Origin: Cephalotus follicularis
Lineage: Eukaryota > Streptophyta > Magnoliopsida > Oxalidales > Cephalotaceae
Length of the DNA stretch: 64,000 bases
Reading direction: 5' to 3'
Assembly (NCBI GenBank): GCA_001972305.1
Contig: BDDD01000894.1
Span: 62,001-126,000 of the forward strand
How positions within the stretch are numbered: the first letter of the stretch is position 1; each line of letters begins with the position of its first letter. The position numbers were made by a program, and so were the translations under genes. The notes under the pieces were generated by a model. It ran no database searches, was not told where the DNA came from, and was given only the letters and a program-made list of their open reading frames with translations. Positions 43,916 through 56,839 of the stretch are shown here, piece by piece.

Positions 43916-44444
43916 CAACGGCATACCACAACGTCAAACCACACTTCATAGAGTCAGAGGAAGAGAGAGTCAGAGCAGCTGCACCAACACCAAAGAAAGC
44001 CACTCACGGACTTCACATATTAGACCAGCCATACATGTGCTTCGCTTGATCGGAGGACTCCAAGCTCTCAACATTTCATCAGAACATGAGGCTATCCTCA
44101 GACTAGAGGAATGCATTAGATGGTCTGCTCGGTTGCTCGACAGAAACACATCGCACTGATTGCTCGGCCAATCATAAGAACACTGGTGATTGGACTACTC
44201 AGCATAACCCTACTTGGCGAGTCAGCTCAGACTAATCACATCAATACTAGGAGGCATGCACCTCTGATCTGGCCAGGAGCTCGGCATTTCAAGGTATGCA
44301 CCTTTGCAAAACATAGATTGGCAAGCTTGGCATGTAAGCTCTCAAGCGTCATCCAAAACAGCAGGATGTAGAACGCCATAACTATTCCACTATTTTCCCG
44401 GAGAGGAGCCATGCCCATAAGACCACTGCGGAATACCAGACCAT

Positions 44445-44636
44445 CCACGGAATATCACACCAACCTGCGGAATACCCAACCAACTGCGGAATACCAGACC
44501 AGCGGTGGATTACCAAACCAGAGGTGGAACACCAGACCTTCCACAGAATATCAGACCAACCTGCGAAATACCCAACCAACTGCGGAATACCAGACCAACG
44601 ATGGATTACAAAACAAGAGGTGGAACAGAAAACCAC
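44445..44636. repeat. Two-copy 96-bp tandem repeat
   Basis: CCAC(G/A)GAATATCA(C/G)ACCAACCTGCG... begins at 44445 and again at 44541, with the same internal order (TACCCAACCAACTGCGGAAT, then GGTGGATTA or GATGGATTA, AGAGGTGGAAC). Also an internal 20-30 bp sub-repeat GCGGAATACC(A/C). Confidence 0.8.
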
Positions 44637-45027
44637 TATCCCACGGACACCAAGGCATATCAAAAACTTCCATGCACTACCAGCACATTGTCTGCATCAA
44701 CGGATCTCTAACCACTCCAAGTTGTTCTAGACAGGAAGACAAGGAAGCTCGTCTACCACTGTCCCATGAAAACAAGAGGAGGAGAAACCATAGCAGCCAT
44801 ATTGCCAGACTAGAGAGTCTGAGAAGGTCACTCGTCATAATGTTTGAGAAGATTCACGCTTGAGAAGGCATCTTCAACAAAACAACCGAGAAGCTACTTC
44901 ACTCAGAAAATGCCTGAGGAGGCTTAACTCAACAAGACATCCGAGAAGCTTCACTAAGCAACACCCGAGAAGCTCTACTCAACACCCGAGAAGCTACTTC
45001 ACTTAGAAAATGTCTGACGAGACACAA

Positions 45028-45224
45028 TGCTCAGCAACGCCAGAGGAAACACTACGCTCACCTACGCCAGAGGAAACGCTACACTCAGCGACGCTAGAGG
45101 GAAGACTATAGTCAGCGACGCTAGAGGAAACACTACACTCAACGACGCCAGAGGAAACACTACACTCAGTAACGCCAGAGGAAACACTTCAATCAGCAAT
45201 GCCAGAGGAAACACTATACTCAGG
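45028..45224. repeat. 27-bp minisatellite, seven copies in exact register
   Basis: (C/T)AGAGG(A/G)AA(A)C(A)CTA... units are anchored at 45041, 45068, 45095, 45122, 45149, 45176 and 45203, an exact 27-bp period. The consensus unit runs CTCAGCGACGCCAGAGGAAA then CACTACA. Because 27 is a multiple of three, a 104-codon frame with a nine-residue repeat (LSNARGNTT) stays open; I regard this as incidental. Confidence 0.92.
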
Positions 45225-47643
45225 AATACTCAAGAAGGTGCTCGGCATGCACTGCTCGGCAAGGAATGCGCATCACACTGGCTCCTCGGCCAGGACGCAC
45301 ATCATACTAACTCCATGGCAAGAACACACATCTTACCATAGTCATAACATCCGTGTTTGTCACATGAAATTTGGGGAACCCCATCAACCCAGAATCTCAA
45401 ACGTTATAACACAGGCTCACAAACAACTCAACACAAAATGGTTAAGTCAGTAAAAACAATAAAAGTAAATAATAGTAATACATCACATACCTGGGTCTCT
45501 CAAGACTAGTTCCTGCAATGCTTACCAGTTCCTTGGAACTCCGAATCCCTCACTGGATTCCTCATATTCCATAAACTCAACTAGCCCACTTGGAGCTGCG
45601 GATCTGCCACTGGATCCGCATTTCACCATCCCAGAAACAAAACATAGCAGGAATACCATCTCACTACTCATTGCACTGAGGAACACCGATTCCACCATAC
45701 CACACCCAAAGTAGGGACATCGAAAGACCAGTGAGAATCACCCTCAACCACGGTTGATTACAGTAGAAATGGAAAAGAAGAGAAATAGAGTCTTGTAAGG
45801 AGATGCTTGAGCCACGCCAGAAGTAAGAATCCAAAGAAAGATGAGGCTTGAATCTTACTGAAGCACTTACGACTCACCAGAACAGGAGTTCAGCCGACAC
45901 CCTCTCTTCCTTCCCTTCTCCTTCTTCCTATTTTCTTCTTCCACTTTCCCACACATATCCCCACACGGGGCTCATGTTTTTCCTTCCAACAGCTTGTAAG
46001 AGCATCATGATATCTCTCCACTGACACACGCTTGCTCACCTTGGGAGGCGTTAGCTTCCTTTGGAAGCCTCTCTAATTTTGGCTTGCATAAGAGATAACT
46101 CCCAATTGGGCCCAAGGAAAATATGACATAACACAATCCAAGCCCTTAACAAGCACATAACACTGTGGATTTCCTCCAAACCGTATTACGAGTATCACAC
46201 ATTGGATTGACACTCAGGGCATGATCAATCCGGATAGACCTACACGTACGGTCGGATCAGTAAGCTGAGGGTGACTAATCTCACACTCACTCGCATGGAC
46301 GATGCTATGACAACTACGTGGGTGCTCGTTTAATGAGTTCACTGAAGGTGTTGTTGATAGACTATCTGTATGGAGTTTTACTTACATGTCAGACATAATT
46401 CTAGTTTTACAGCAGTGCATGTCGTCGTTGGACATGAGACGTCACTGGATGTCTTGTGCATAGGATGCTGTGTTTTGATGATGCTTAAATACATATTCTA
46501 TGAAGTTTATACAGGCATTAGTTGGACATAGTACTCTTATGTATGGAAGCATGTGAACTGGCAACAATGAATCCATTGCTTCTTGTAAAAGAAGATTATG
46601 CTCATGATAATTTTCAAGAGTGTGATATCATTGGTTGAATATTAGAGGGGCACCTTTAATATTATTTAGGCTAATGAAATATAGTCACGAGGCTAAACAT
46701 TAAATTATTGGGGTCTGACATAATCCGTATCCTAGATTTAATTAGAGCATTATCAATGGAGGGACTATAATTGCATGTACCGGTGAATAGTGGTTCATAA
46801 ATTATTCATATTACCTGGGGGTCGTTATGCATTGCTAGATGTCGATGTCGACCGGTAGGATGCCCGAGATTAAATTGATTAATTAATCTTCGAAGAAAAG
46901 AATTGAAAGACTTTTAATTCGAAATATTCGAGATAATAATTTTTATGTGATAATAAATATTTAATAGAATATTTGTGAGCGTCACAATATTAATCCTACG
47001 GTCATCGTAATAGTGAACCCATAGGGTCACACACAATACGGGCTAATATTTCCAACACGTGATCAGAGAAAAATAACTGGGATGTTATATATTTAATGAG
47101 ATTAAATATATAAATATAATTAATGAGATTAATTATATTAAAGAAAGAAAGAAATTTAAAAGAAAAGAATTTCTTTTAAGATATAGGGCTAGCTTAATAG
47201 GAGATTGTGTTTAAACAGGATTAGTCTAGCAACTAATATATAAACACATCTCCCTATTCACAATTAAGACTTTTTGGCATTACTGCAAAACCCTAGCCGC
47301 CTCTCTCTTTCTCTCTCTCATACAATCAAGTGTTGATTGCTTGCGAAGCAATAGTGTTGGAGATTCAAGCTTGGTGTGGATACCTTGTAGGCTTTCTATA
47401 CTTGGAAGCTAGAACCGTTTCAAACGTTCCACAAGTAGCTGTGCTTTTTGAAGCAAAAATACACATAAGAATAAGGAAGGAGCCGCTCCATTCATGTGAG
47501 TAATTCCGCCTGCTCCTCCCTGTTGATTTATAACTAACTATATATGTACATATGGGTTGATATTCATGAGATGATAACACGATATATATTAGGGTTACAT
47601 GCATCTAGACATTTTATTGCTTAATCGCCATAAGGTCCCAACA

Positions 47644-47883
47644 AAATGGTGTCAGAGATAGATTTGATGCATATATATAGTTAGAAACATGTTTGTTGAT
47701 GATATGCTTGAATTGTTTGGGTTTAATCTATGAGACGGAAGCATGGCATGCAAATTTGCGATTCCCTATAGTCGCGAAAGCGTCGATGCTTTCAAGAAAA
47801 GCATCGACGGCTATGCACGATACCACTGCAGGAAATCGCACCAAGATGGATAAGCATCGATGCTTTCGCGGAAAGCGTCGACG
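47644..47883 (+). other. copia-3 primer-binding site and start of leader
   Basis: TGGTGTCAGAG at 47647-47657 follows the LTR by three bases; it resembles the initiator tRNA-Met complement with one G for A. The next 225 bases are non-coding and contain the palindrome pairs 47780/47801 and 47854/47875. Interrupted by gypsy B at 47884. Confidence 0.8.
47780..47883. repeat. GTCGAC array in copia-3 leader, left part
   Basis: Pairs GCGTCGATGC/GCATCGACGG and GCATCGATGC/GCGTCGACG(T), each 21 bp apart. Spacers TTTCAAGAAAA and TTTCGCGGAAA are self-complementary, so each pair can form a long stem with a 2-3 base loop. The last copy is cut at 47884 by gypsy B. Confidence 0.9.
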
Positions 47884-49164
47884 TGTCACACCCCGTTTAA
47901 AGAGAAGGTAACATTAAAGCAGTAAAGGCAATTAACACATAAATACAGCTCATGTAAAACCAATAAAAATTTAAACTTTTAACAAGCTGTCAGTTGCGGA
48001 AGCATAAATTCATATGCTGTAACCCGTAACGTGCATCCCATACTACACGCTACTCAACAAGTCCATCATTGTTAATCGCCCACAAAATGGAGCGTGATCA
48101 TAATACAAGATTTAAATCCATCATAAGTTACATCCATCAGAATGATACATCAGAAACCCTTTGACAACTCAGTTTATTACACAATAGGAGAATAGTAAAA
48201 CTAGAACAACATAACACTTGCTCTTCGTCCGTGCCAATCCAACAGTCCACTGCATCAATCTGTAAAGTAGGGGGTTAGCCTTTGTCCTCACTAGGCTAAG
48301 TCATAAAAGTAGTTTGGGATTAAAATTAAATGCATGTCATGATGTGAATGCATGAATGATGCAGTGCAGTAGAAATTCCAGTTTATATATATATGAAAAT
48401 ATATATATTTAACAGTACGGTAAAATATCAGTGGGTACATATATAAGAAAATATATGTATGCAGAAACAGTACAGTAGTAACCTGGCCAGGGCTACATCA
48501 ACAAGCATAGTAATGTCCGAGAAGGACTAACATGCAGTATAGGATGTCCACATAGTACCACATACACAGGCAGTATGTGAAACGCCGCCAACTCCTGACC
48601 CCACGATACACTCCCACTCCGGTTCCTGCTCCAGGAAACCGAGCGAGGCAACAGTACAGTGAGTTACCCAGCCATACTCATGGCCCCTAGGTCAACCCTA
48701 CCACTAACCGGAGCTGGCAGCCTCCGCCATACAGCTAGTGGCTCAAGCACAAACACATAACAATTCACAGAGCAAACAGTGAATTCAAGCAGTAACAGTA
48801 CAGTAAACAGGACAGTAGTGATCGTTTAGATCCACAACAGGCAGATTACTTCCAAAATGTTTCAAAAGTGACAACATTTGAAATATTGCAGTTTCAGTAG
48901 AAAATACTTTTAAACAGTTTCAGTAGCAAAAATCGCTTTCCAAAGATGTTTGAAAATACGATATCAATATTCGTTTGTACTCAAAATAGCAGTCTCAATT
49001 CACATATGCATTTCTAAATTAACAACACGTTAGAAATCATAATTCGAGTACAAACAGTACAAACAGGCAGTAAACAGTACATATACAATGCATACAAATG
49101 CTGAAATGCATTCTAGCTGGAATCGGGATCGTTTCGCATCATTTTAGGCAAACAGCAGTCCAAC

Positions 49165-49421
49165 CAATCGACTGGAATCCTTACCAGTCGACTATTCTGG
49201 GTCGAGCAGTATCAGTAGTCGACTGGTTCCTTCTACCAGTCGACTGTCCATTAGGCAGTCGGCTGTTGTTCTTCAACAGTCGACTATTACAGTGCACCCA
49301 TACGAGAACATTCCCAGATTACCATTTTCTGGCAGTGTGAAGTATGAACAGTCGACTGCTTTCCATTGGCAGTCGACTGGTCTCATTGAGTAGTCGACTG
49401 TCTTCCTTCGACAGTCGGCTA
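49165..49421. repeat. CAGTCGACTG array 1, gypsy B left LTR
   Basis: Starts at 49165/49185, 49216/49237/49256/49277 and 49349/49370/49391/49412. Distances are 19-21, mostly 21. Spacers mirror at their edges: GG(T)...(A)CC, TTG...CAA, TC...GA. It begins about 75 bp after CAATGCATACAAATGCT, the same place where gypsy C has GCGTCGACGC copies. Confidence 0.92.
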
Positions 49422-50248
49422 CTCTGCGAACCAGTGGCATGCAAATCGATCTAACTACTCCAACGGATCATGGTAAGCAGATAACTTAAGCTCAGGGAGA
49501 GGAAATACAACTACAGGTTGTCATATCATCCATATAACAGTTTATCCAACATTCATTTCATCATGCAAGCCAAAGCCATATAAGGTTCAACATGCATGCA
49601 CAATAATCACATTGATTCTCAGTAGCAAGCATAACAGCTCCCAAAACAGTAGCAAATACGTCCTAAATCAGTAGCTACAAGTCGTATAACCAGTCATTTC
49701 AAATCATAGAGCATGTAGTAATTTTAAGCTCAAAATACCATTACAACTTCCCCTACCTTTAATTCCAAGTTAGGAATCTGTAAGTCCACCTCTTTGCGTT
49801 CCAATCAGTGACGTACCGAGCTCTCTAGAAGCTCCAACTCCAAGCCCAGCAGCTCCAAGGATGACCCAACAGCTCCAACTCCAGCTCCAAGTTTCAACAG
49901 TGGTAAAAACACTCTTCTTCCATCTTTTCTTTGTGTCTTTCTCTACTGTTTTCTCTGGTTCTCTAACCTTTCAGTACCAGTACGAGGGAGGTGAGTGAAG
50001 ACGTTTTTTATGCAGAGTCTTTCTTCCTTTTCTTCCTTCACTCCTCACATGGCACTAAATTCCACACTCTCCCATTCACATGCATGCACACACTCACAGG
50101 TCTGATTTCCCTGCCCCATGAAGTTTTGCATGATGCACAGGTGTCCTCTCCTTCCATCCATTCGGCTGCATGAAGCACGGATGGCCTCCACTTCCAATGT
50201 GAGTTGTAACATGTGATTTCTGTCACATGCAACAAATAGAGCATGATC

Positions 50249-50399
50249 CAGTCGGCTGCCTTTCCCTGGCAGTCGGCTGTTCGCCTGGCAGTCTTTTGCC
50301 AAGTGTCATGACAGTTGGCCAGTCGACTGGTTCATCCTACCAGTCGACTGCCCCCATATGCAGCCATCCAGTCGGCTGGTCTTCCATGCCAGTCGACTG
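50249..50399. repeat. CAGTCGRCTG array 2, gypsy B left LTR
   Basis: Starts at 50249/50270/50289, 50320/50341 and 50369/50390 (21, 19, 21, 21). Forms are CAGTCGGCTG and CAGTCGACTG, plus a decayed CAGTCTTTTG. Confidence 0.9.
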
Positions 50400-50621
50400 C
50401 CCCCAGTGTATTTGCAAGTAATCACACTTCTAAGTACATAATTGATTCAAAATTAACATCATCATGGTTTGGGAAAACATCATCAAATTCGGAAAAATCC
50501 ATCACTTTATTGATTTCACAAATAAGGTACGTTTACATTGTGAAATTACAATACATGATAATTACGGGCCTTACATCCACCCCTCCTTCAAAAGAATTTC
50601 GTCCCCGAAATTCAAAACAAT

Positions 50622-52124
50622 CTAGAACAGGTGCGGGTAGCGTTCTCGAATATCCTCCTCACGCTCCCAAGTTGCTTCATCAGGTCGGTGGAACTGCCAC
50701 TGAACCTTCACCATGGAGATGGTTCGGTTGCTTAAAATCTGCGTCTTCCGATCAAGAATCCGCACAGGAAATTCCTCACAGGATAGATCATCTTGCATCG
50801 AAACAGTATCATGATCCAGGACATGTGACGGGTCCGGGACATATCTCTTCAGCATAGATACATGGAAGATGTCATGCACGTTTGACAGTACAAGAGGCAA
50901 GGCAAGCTGGTAGGCTACCTCCCCAACTCTCTCCAGAATGTCGAAAGGACCAATGTAGCGAGGAGCTAATTTGCCCTTCCTTCCAAACCTTTGCACGCCC
51001 TTCCATGGTGAAACCTTCAAGATCACATGATCACCCATACTAAAGGTCAAAGGCCTTCTCTTGACACTGTCCACACAGCTCTTCTCCCAGCTCTGAGTAG
51101 CAAGCAGCTTCTTTTTTATCGGCCTGATCTTTTCTGAAGTTTCCTCCACTAATTCAGTCCCGAGTAAAGGTCGCTCCCCGACCTTATCCCAATACACAGG
51201 AGGTCTGCACTTCCTCCCATACAGTGCCTCAAACGGTGCCATGCCGATACTGGAATGATAGCTGTTATTATAAGAGAACTCTATCAGAGGAATGTGATCC
51301 TCCCAAGTACCAACAAAATCAATAATACAGGCCCGTAGCATATCCTCCAGGCTCTGGATGGTAAGCTCAGATTGCCCATCGGTCTGAGGGTGGAAGGCAG
51401 TACTCAGGTTCAACTTCGTCCCGAAAGCTGTCTGAAATCTCTTCCAGAAGTTGGAAGTGAAGATAGCATCTCTATCACATACGATGCTGACTGGAACACT
51501 GTGGAGTCTCACTATCTCCTTCACATACAAACGAGCTAGCTTGCTCACAGAATCGGTAACATGTGTAGGCAGAAAGTGCGCTGATTTGGTTAGTCTGTCC
51601 ACGACAACCCACACGGCATTGTGACGGATCCGAGTCAAAGGAAAACCCGAAACAAAATCCATCGTAACATGTTCCCACTTCCACTCTGGAATTGGCAAAG
51701 GTTGTAGCAAACCTGCCGGTCTCTGGTGCTCGTCCTTAACTATCTAGCAAGTCAAGCACCTTGCCATATACTCAGCGATCTCCCGCTTCATGCCGGGCCA
51801 CCAGTAACACTTCTTCATGTCTTGATACATTTTAGTGCTACCAGGATGAATACTGTACAGAGATTTATGAGCCCCACGAAGTAACTCATCCTTCAGTCTT
51901 GGTTCATTTGGAAGACACACACGTCCTCGATATCTCATAATACCATCAGCATGCACTCAAAAATCGGATTCTGAGTCCAAGTTCTCTCGAATCCGTTGCA
52001 ACTCCGGATCATGGGGTTGTGCATCCCTGATTTGATCCAGTAACACAGGCTGTACTCGCAAGTCAGCTAAAAAGATCCCCGGTGACTGATTAAACAGAGA
52101 GCATTCTTGGAAGTCTTCTAACAT
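50622..52124 (-). pseudogene. gypsy B integrase
   Basis: In the gag-pol frame. After a stop at 52125 it reads through LEDFQE to a TGA at 51957, the zinc-binding domain ([41 protein letters not shown]) to a TAG at 51744, then the core with [27 protein letters not shown] and QTDGQSE, all three acidic residues present, and the C-terminal region (GRKGKLAPRYIGPFDILE, VHDIFHVSMLKRY), ending in a chromodomain-like EATWEREEDIRERYPHLF. The D-D-E triad is intact, so this is among the best-preserved integrases here; only two stops interrupt it. Confidence 0.92.
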
Positions 52125-54338
52125 CTACCATTGCGACACCATCGTACTGGCAAGCATAGCCTTGCGGCTCAAGGTATCAGCGACTACATTCGCTTTCCCC
52201 GGGTGATACTGGACACTACAATCATAATCATTAAAGAATTCTACCCACCTGCACTGTCTCATGTTCAGTGTGTCCTCACAAAATAGGTACCTCAAGCTCT
52301 TGTGATCGGTGAAGATCTCAAACTGTGCCCCATAAAGATAGTGCCTCCACTTCTGAAGGGCGAAGCCAATAGCTGCAAGTTCAAGGTCATGAGTCGGGTA
52401 GTTTTCTTCATACGGCTTTAGCTTCCTCGAGGCATACGCAATCACCCTGCCTCGCTGCATCAATACACAGCCCAAACCCTTACCTGATGCATCACTATAC
52501 ACTGCAAAGCCTTCATTACCATCAGGTAATGCCAAAACAGGAGCGAAAACCAACCGATCCTTCAGTTCATGAAAACTAGCCTCACAGTCTTCGTCCCTGA
52601 CAAAAGGGGTCTTCTTCTGGGTCAGTCTAGTCAAGGACTTGGCTATCCTTGAAAAATTCTGGATAAACCTCCTGTAATATCCCGCCAAACCAAGGAAACT
52701 GCGCACCTCCGTCACATTCTTCGGTTGCGGCCAGTCTCGTAGTACTTTAGTCTTTGACGGATCCACTGCCAAGACTTCTCCGGATACTATGTGACCGAGA
52801 AAGATCACATGGTCAAGCAAGATTTCACACTTGCCGAACTTGGCGTACAATCGGTGTTCTCTGAGAACTTGCAATACTAGCCTCAGATGATGAGCGTGCT
52901 CCTCCTTGCTCCTCGAATATACCAGTATGTCATCAATAAATACCACAACAAACTGGTCCAAGTATGGTCGAAATACGTCATTCATCAATGACATCAAAGC
53001 TGCCGGTGCATTGGTAACACCAAACGGTATCACCAGGAACTCGTAATGACCATACCGTGTCCGGAAGGCAGTCTTCTCAATGTCTCCTTCCCTTACTCGC
53101 AGTTGGTGATAACCTGAGCTCAAGTCGAGCTTGGAAAACACCCTTGATCCTTGCAACTGATCAAACAACTCCTCAATGTGGGGTAAAGGATATTTATTCT
53201 TGATAGTTGCCTTGTTCAACATTCGGTAGTCGATATAGAGCCTGATTGACCCATCCTTCTTCTTGCCAAACAGTACAGGTGCTCCCCACGGGGAAACACT
53301 AGGTTGAATAAAACCCTTATCGATCAAGTCTTGCAACTGCAATTTCAGTTCCCTTAATTCTGCAGGAGCCATTCTATACGGTGCTTTAGAAATAGGAGCT
53401 GTACCAAGTATAAGATCGATAACAAACTCCATATTTCTCCTCGGTGGCAAAGACCCCAAGTCATCAGGGAACACATCCGGAAATTCACACACAACTGGAA
53501 TTTCCTCCAAGCTCAAGCCTTTCTCTTTCCTTCGATCTATCACATAGGCCAGATATCCCTCGCATCCCTTCTCTAGGTATCTCGATGCTCGGATAAAGGA
53601 TATGATCGGTGTCGAGAACCCCTTGTCTCCCTTGAACTGAAAAGTCGTTCCATCGGGCAGACAAAAATCCACAGTCTTATTGTAGCAATCCATGCGAGCA
53701 CGGTGTGCTGATAGCCAATCCATCCCCAATATAACGTCAAAGTCACGGATAGGCAGCACAATCAAATCTGCATACAAAGGAATGCCTACCATAGATATCT
53801 CACAACTCCTATATACCGAGTCAGTATACATGGAAGTCCCAGTCGGTGTACTCACATCAAGTATGTATGACATGCAGTCAGGGGTGACATCTAAACAAGA
53901 TGCAAAACGTGCAGATATAAAAGAATGTGATGCTCCAGAATCCATCAGTACCCTAGCAGAATAACCATATATGTACAGAGTACCTCCAACAACAGAAGTC
54001 AACTCTGGAACCTCTGTCTGAGCAAGTACAAAAATTCTACCTTTTGCGATGCCCTTGCCGGTATCTCTCCTCTGTGACGGTCCCGCCGCCGCACCGCTGC
54101 TACTCCCCGGCCCAGTAGGCCCTGTAGCAGGACTCTTTGGACAGTCCTTCACTGAATGACCAGGTGCCCTGCACCTCAAGCACCAACCATTGAATCTCCA
54201 GCAATCTTTTTGTTGGTGGCCGGTATGACCACAATAATAGCATCCTCCAGATCTAGCATTACTTCCCTGGCTAGGAGTACCATGTGAAGCTGTCTGTTGA
54301 GAGTTGTTCTTTGATGACTTCGTCGGAGAACCACCATC
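52125..54338 (-). pseudogene. gypsy B protease, reverse transcriptase and RNase H (long open segment)
   Basis: About 738 codons free of stops. Two zinc knuckles come first ([14 protein letters not shown] and [14 protein letters not shown]), then protease [41 protein letters not shown] with [44 protein letters not shown] and the active site FIDDILVYS; and RNase H with [37 protein letters not shown] and [10 protein letters not shown]. It ends after MVSQW with TAG at 52125. Active-site residues of protease, RT and RNase H appear intact. Confidence 0.93.
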
Positions 54339-55190
54339 TTACCACTATGACGATGCCGGTCGGGACTGTGTAGAACTCTGTTTACTCTCCTTTGTACGAG
54401 CTCTCTCAGTCCGGTCCTTGCTGGATATCGTCTCCAACAGTCTTGCTTTCTGAGCAACCTCCACAAAAGTCCTCATCTCCACAGCTCTAATCCTTGACCG
54501 AATATCCGGTCGCAAGCCTCTCAGGAATCTCCGAATCTTCTTTTCTTCGTCAGCTACCAGATAAGGTGAATGTCTGGCTAGCTCCATAAACCTGGCCTGG
54601 TACTCGGCCACAGTCGTCTCCCCTTGACGCAGCTCCAAGAGCTCCGTCTCCCGTCGTTCTTGCTCAATAAGTGGAACATAAGTCTCCAGGAATTCTGTCT
54701 GGAATCTGTCCTAAGTGTCGTCCAGTCTCTGTGATTCCCATTTTGCTTTAACCATTTCCCACCAATGAGTGGTCTCACCCCATAGGCGGTACACAGCAAA
54801 CTTCAGTTTCTGGGCGTCGGTACAGTCCATCACCTCAAAGATCTTCTCCATGTCTTGCAACCATCTCTCAGCAATCGTAGCATCAAGTTCTCCTTTGAAG
54901 CTGGGAGGATTCAGCCTCATGAACTTCTCAATATCTCTCTCAAACTGGGTACCATCCTCCCTCGGGCAGTGGTCGGGAGCACTATGTTGAGGTCAAGCTT
55001 GCGCGTAATACTGGCGCATCTCCTCCGCATTAGCCCTATTAAAGGCCATCTGTTGCTGAAAGTAGTCCGTAATCCGAGCCATCGGATCTCTGTCATCTTG
55101 GGGAATATTCATCCCTTGCAGAACGTTTGCTTCCTCCGGGGCATTAGCTTCAGCAGCTCTAGCCCTAGCTAGAGTTCTCCTTCGGTCCAT
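54339..55190 (-). pseudogene. gypsy B gag capsid region
   Basis: Starts at ATG 55188-55190 (MDRRRTLARARAAEA). An upstream extension to 55241 exists but lacks homology. Stops: TGA at 54993, TAG at 54711, TAG at 54345 and TAA at 54339, all in one frame. Between them are RLNPPSFKGELDATIAERWL, LWGETTHWWEMVKAKWESQ, TTVAEYQARFMELARHSPYL and RFLRGLRPDIRSRIRA, the standard retrotransposon Gag capsid sequence. Confidence 0.9.
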
Positions 55191-55284
55191 TTTCCTATAA
55201 GAAGGTTGACGGTCAGTCACGACTTTAGGAAAACAATTCATTAATTACCATGGAAAGTATCCTAGCTAAGCATATAGGGAATAT

Positions 55285-55297
55285 GATCTGATACCAC
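55285..55297 (-). other. gypsy B primer-binding site
   Basis: Reverse strand TGGTATCAGATCA, four bases from the 5' LTR. One G to T change relative to the perfect TGGTATCAGAGCA of gypsy A and C. Confidence 0.88.
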
Positions 55298-56582
55298 TCT
55301 TGTCACACCCCGTTTAAAGAGAAGGTAACATTAAAGCAGTAAAGGCAATTAACACATAAATACAGCTCATGTAAAACCCATAAGAATTTAAACTTTTAAC
55401 AAGCTATCAGTTGCGGAAGCATAAATTCATAAGCTGTAACCCGTAACGTGCATCCCATACTACACGCTACTCAATAAGTCCATCATTGTTAATCGCCCAT
55501 AAAACGGAGAGTGATCATAATACAAGATTTAAATCCATCATAAGTTACATCCATAAGAATGATACATCAGAAACCCTTTGACAACTCAGTTTATTACACA
55601 ACAGGAGAATAGTAAAACTAGAACAACATAACACTTGCTCTTCGTCCATGCCAATCCAACAGTCCACTGCATCAATCTGTAAAGTAAGGGGTTAGCCTTT
55701 GTCCACTCTCGGCTAAGTCATAAAAGTAGTTTGGGATTAAAATTAAATGCATGTCATGATGTGAATGCATGAATGATGCAGTACAGTAGAAATTCCAGTT
55801 TATATAAATACGAAAATATATATATTTAACAGTACGGTAAAATATCAGTCGGTACATATATAAGAAAATATTTGTATGCAGAAACATTATAGTAGTAACC
55901 CGGCCAGGGCTACATCAACAAGCACAGTAATGTCCGAGAAGGACCAACAGGCAGTACAGGATGTCCATATAGGACCACAACAACAGGCAGTATGTGTAAC
56001 GCCGCCAACTCCTGGCCCCATACCAGACTCCCACTCCGGTCCCTGCTCCAGGCAACCGAGCGAGGCAACTGTATAGTGTGTTACCCAGCCATACTCCTGG
56101 CCCCTAGGTCAACCCTACCACTAACCGGCGTTGGCAGCCTCCGCCATGCAGCTAGAGGCTCAAGCACAAACACATAACAATTCACAGAGCAAACAGTGAA
56201 TTCAAGCAGTAACAGCACAGTAAACAGGACAGTAGTGATCGTTTAGATCCACAACAGGCAGGTTATTTCCAAAACGTTTCAAAAGTGACAACATATGAAA
56301 TACTGCATTTTCAGTAAAAAAATACTTTTAAACAGTTTCAGTAGCGGAAATCGCTTTCCAAAGATGTTTGATAATACTATATCAATATTCGTTTGTACTC
56401 AAAATAGCAGTCTCAATTCACATATGCATTTCTAAAGTAACAACACATTAGAAATAGTAATTCGAGTACAAACAGTACAAACAGCCAGTAAATAGTACAT
56501 ATGCAATGCATACAAATGCTCAAATGCATGCTAGCAGGAATCGGGATCATTTCCCATCGTTTTAGGCAAACAGCCGTCCAAC

Positions 56583-56839
56583 CAGTCAGCTGGAATCCTT
56601 ACCAGTCAACTGTTCTGGGTCGAGCAGTATCAGTAGTCGACTGGTTCCTTCTACCAGTCGACTGTCCATTAGGCAGTCGGCTGTTGTTCTTCAACAGTCG
56701 ACTGTTACAGTGCACCCATACGAGAACATTCCCAGATTACCATTTTCTGGAAGTATGAAGTATGAACAGTCGACTACTTTCCATTGGCAGTCAACTGGTC
56801 TCATTGAGTAGTCGACTATCTTCCTTCAACAGTCGGCTG
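56583..56839. repeat. CAGTCGACTG array 1, gypsy B right LTR
   Basis: Same layout and number of copies as 49165-49421. Some copies differ by CG/CA changes (CAGTCAGCTG, CAGTCAACTG), others are better preserved here (CAGTCGACTGTTAC where the left copy has CTATTAC). Confidence 0.9.

Larger units (their letters stand above)
43137..46199. repeat. 3063-bp LTR-like insertion in copia-3 LTR, minisatellite-rich
   Basis: Ends are TGTAACGACCCG and GAGTATCACA. Flanking CATAG (43132-43136) and CATTG (46200-46204) match in 4 of 5 positions, and the 3' LTR of copia-3 shows the empty site. TGTAACGACCC is the typical start of chromovirus LTRs, so I call it a solo LTR, unusually long. It lacks gag or pol. It holds four zones of tandem repeats between 43720 and 45224, and a CT-rich tract at 45900-45950. 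Orientation is not certain. Confidence 0.7.
42914..47643 (+). repeat. copia-3 5' LTR (split by nested LTR)
   Basis: 42914-43136 plus 46205-47643. The break falls at GGTCATAG/GATTGACACTCAGG, which is continuous at 63831-63846 in the 3' LTR. The end ...AAGGTCCCAACA is followed by the primer-binding site. Right part includes a CT-rich run (47300-47325) and region without genes. Confidence 0.88.
47884..50575 (-). repeat. gypsy B 3' LTR (left)
   Basis: TGTCACACCCCGTTTAAAG to ACGGGCCTTACA. A polypurine tract complement (TCCACCCCTCCTTC) follows. It carries two palindrome clusters and has the same landmarks as gypsy C (GCAATGCATACAAATGCT-like at 49086, CCCCTACCTTTAATTCC at 49750). The stretch 49430-50240 holds no gene. 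Confidence 0.92.

Noticed and set aside
45027-45341. 104-codon open frame with a nine-residue repeat (LSNARGNTT)
   Set aside because: The frame stays open only because the 27-bp minisatellite is a multiple of three. It lies in an LTR-like insertion, has no homology I recognise, and no codon-level conservation is visible.
50315-50857. 180-codon plus-strand open frame
   Set aside because: Crosses from gypsy B LTR into the antisense of integrase. A shadow frame.
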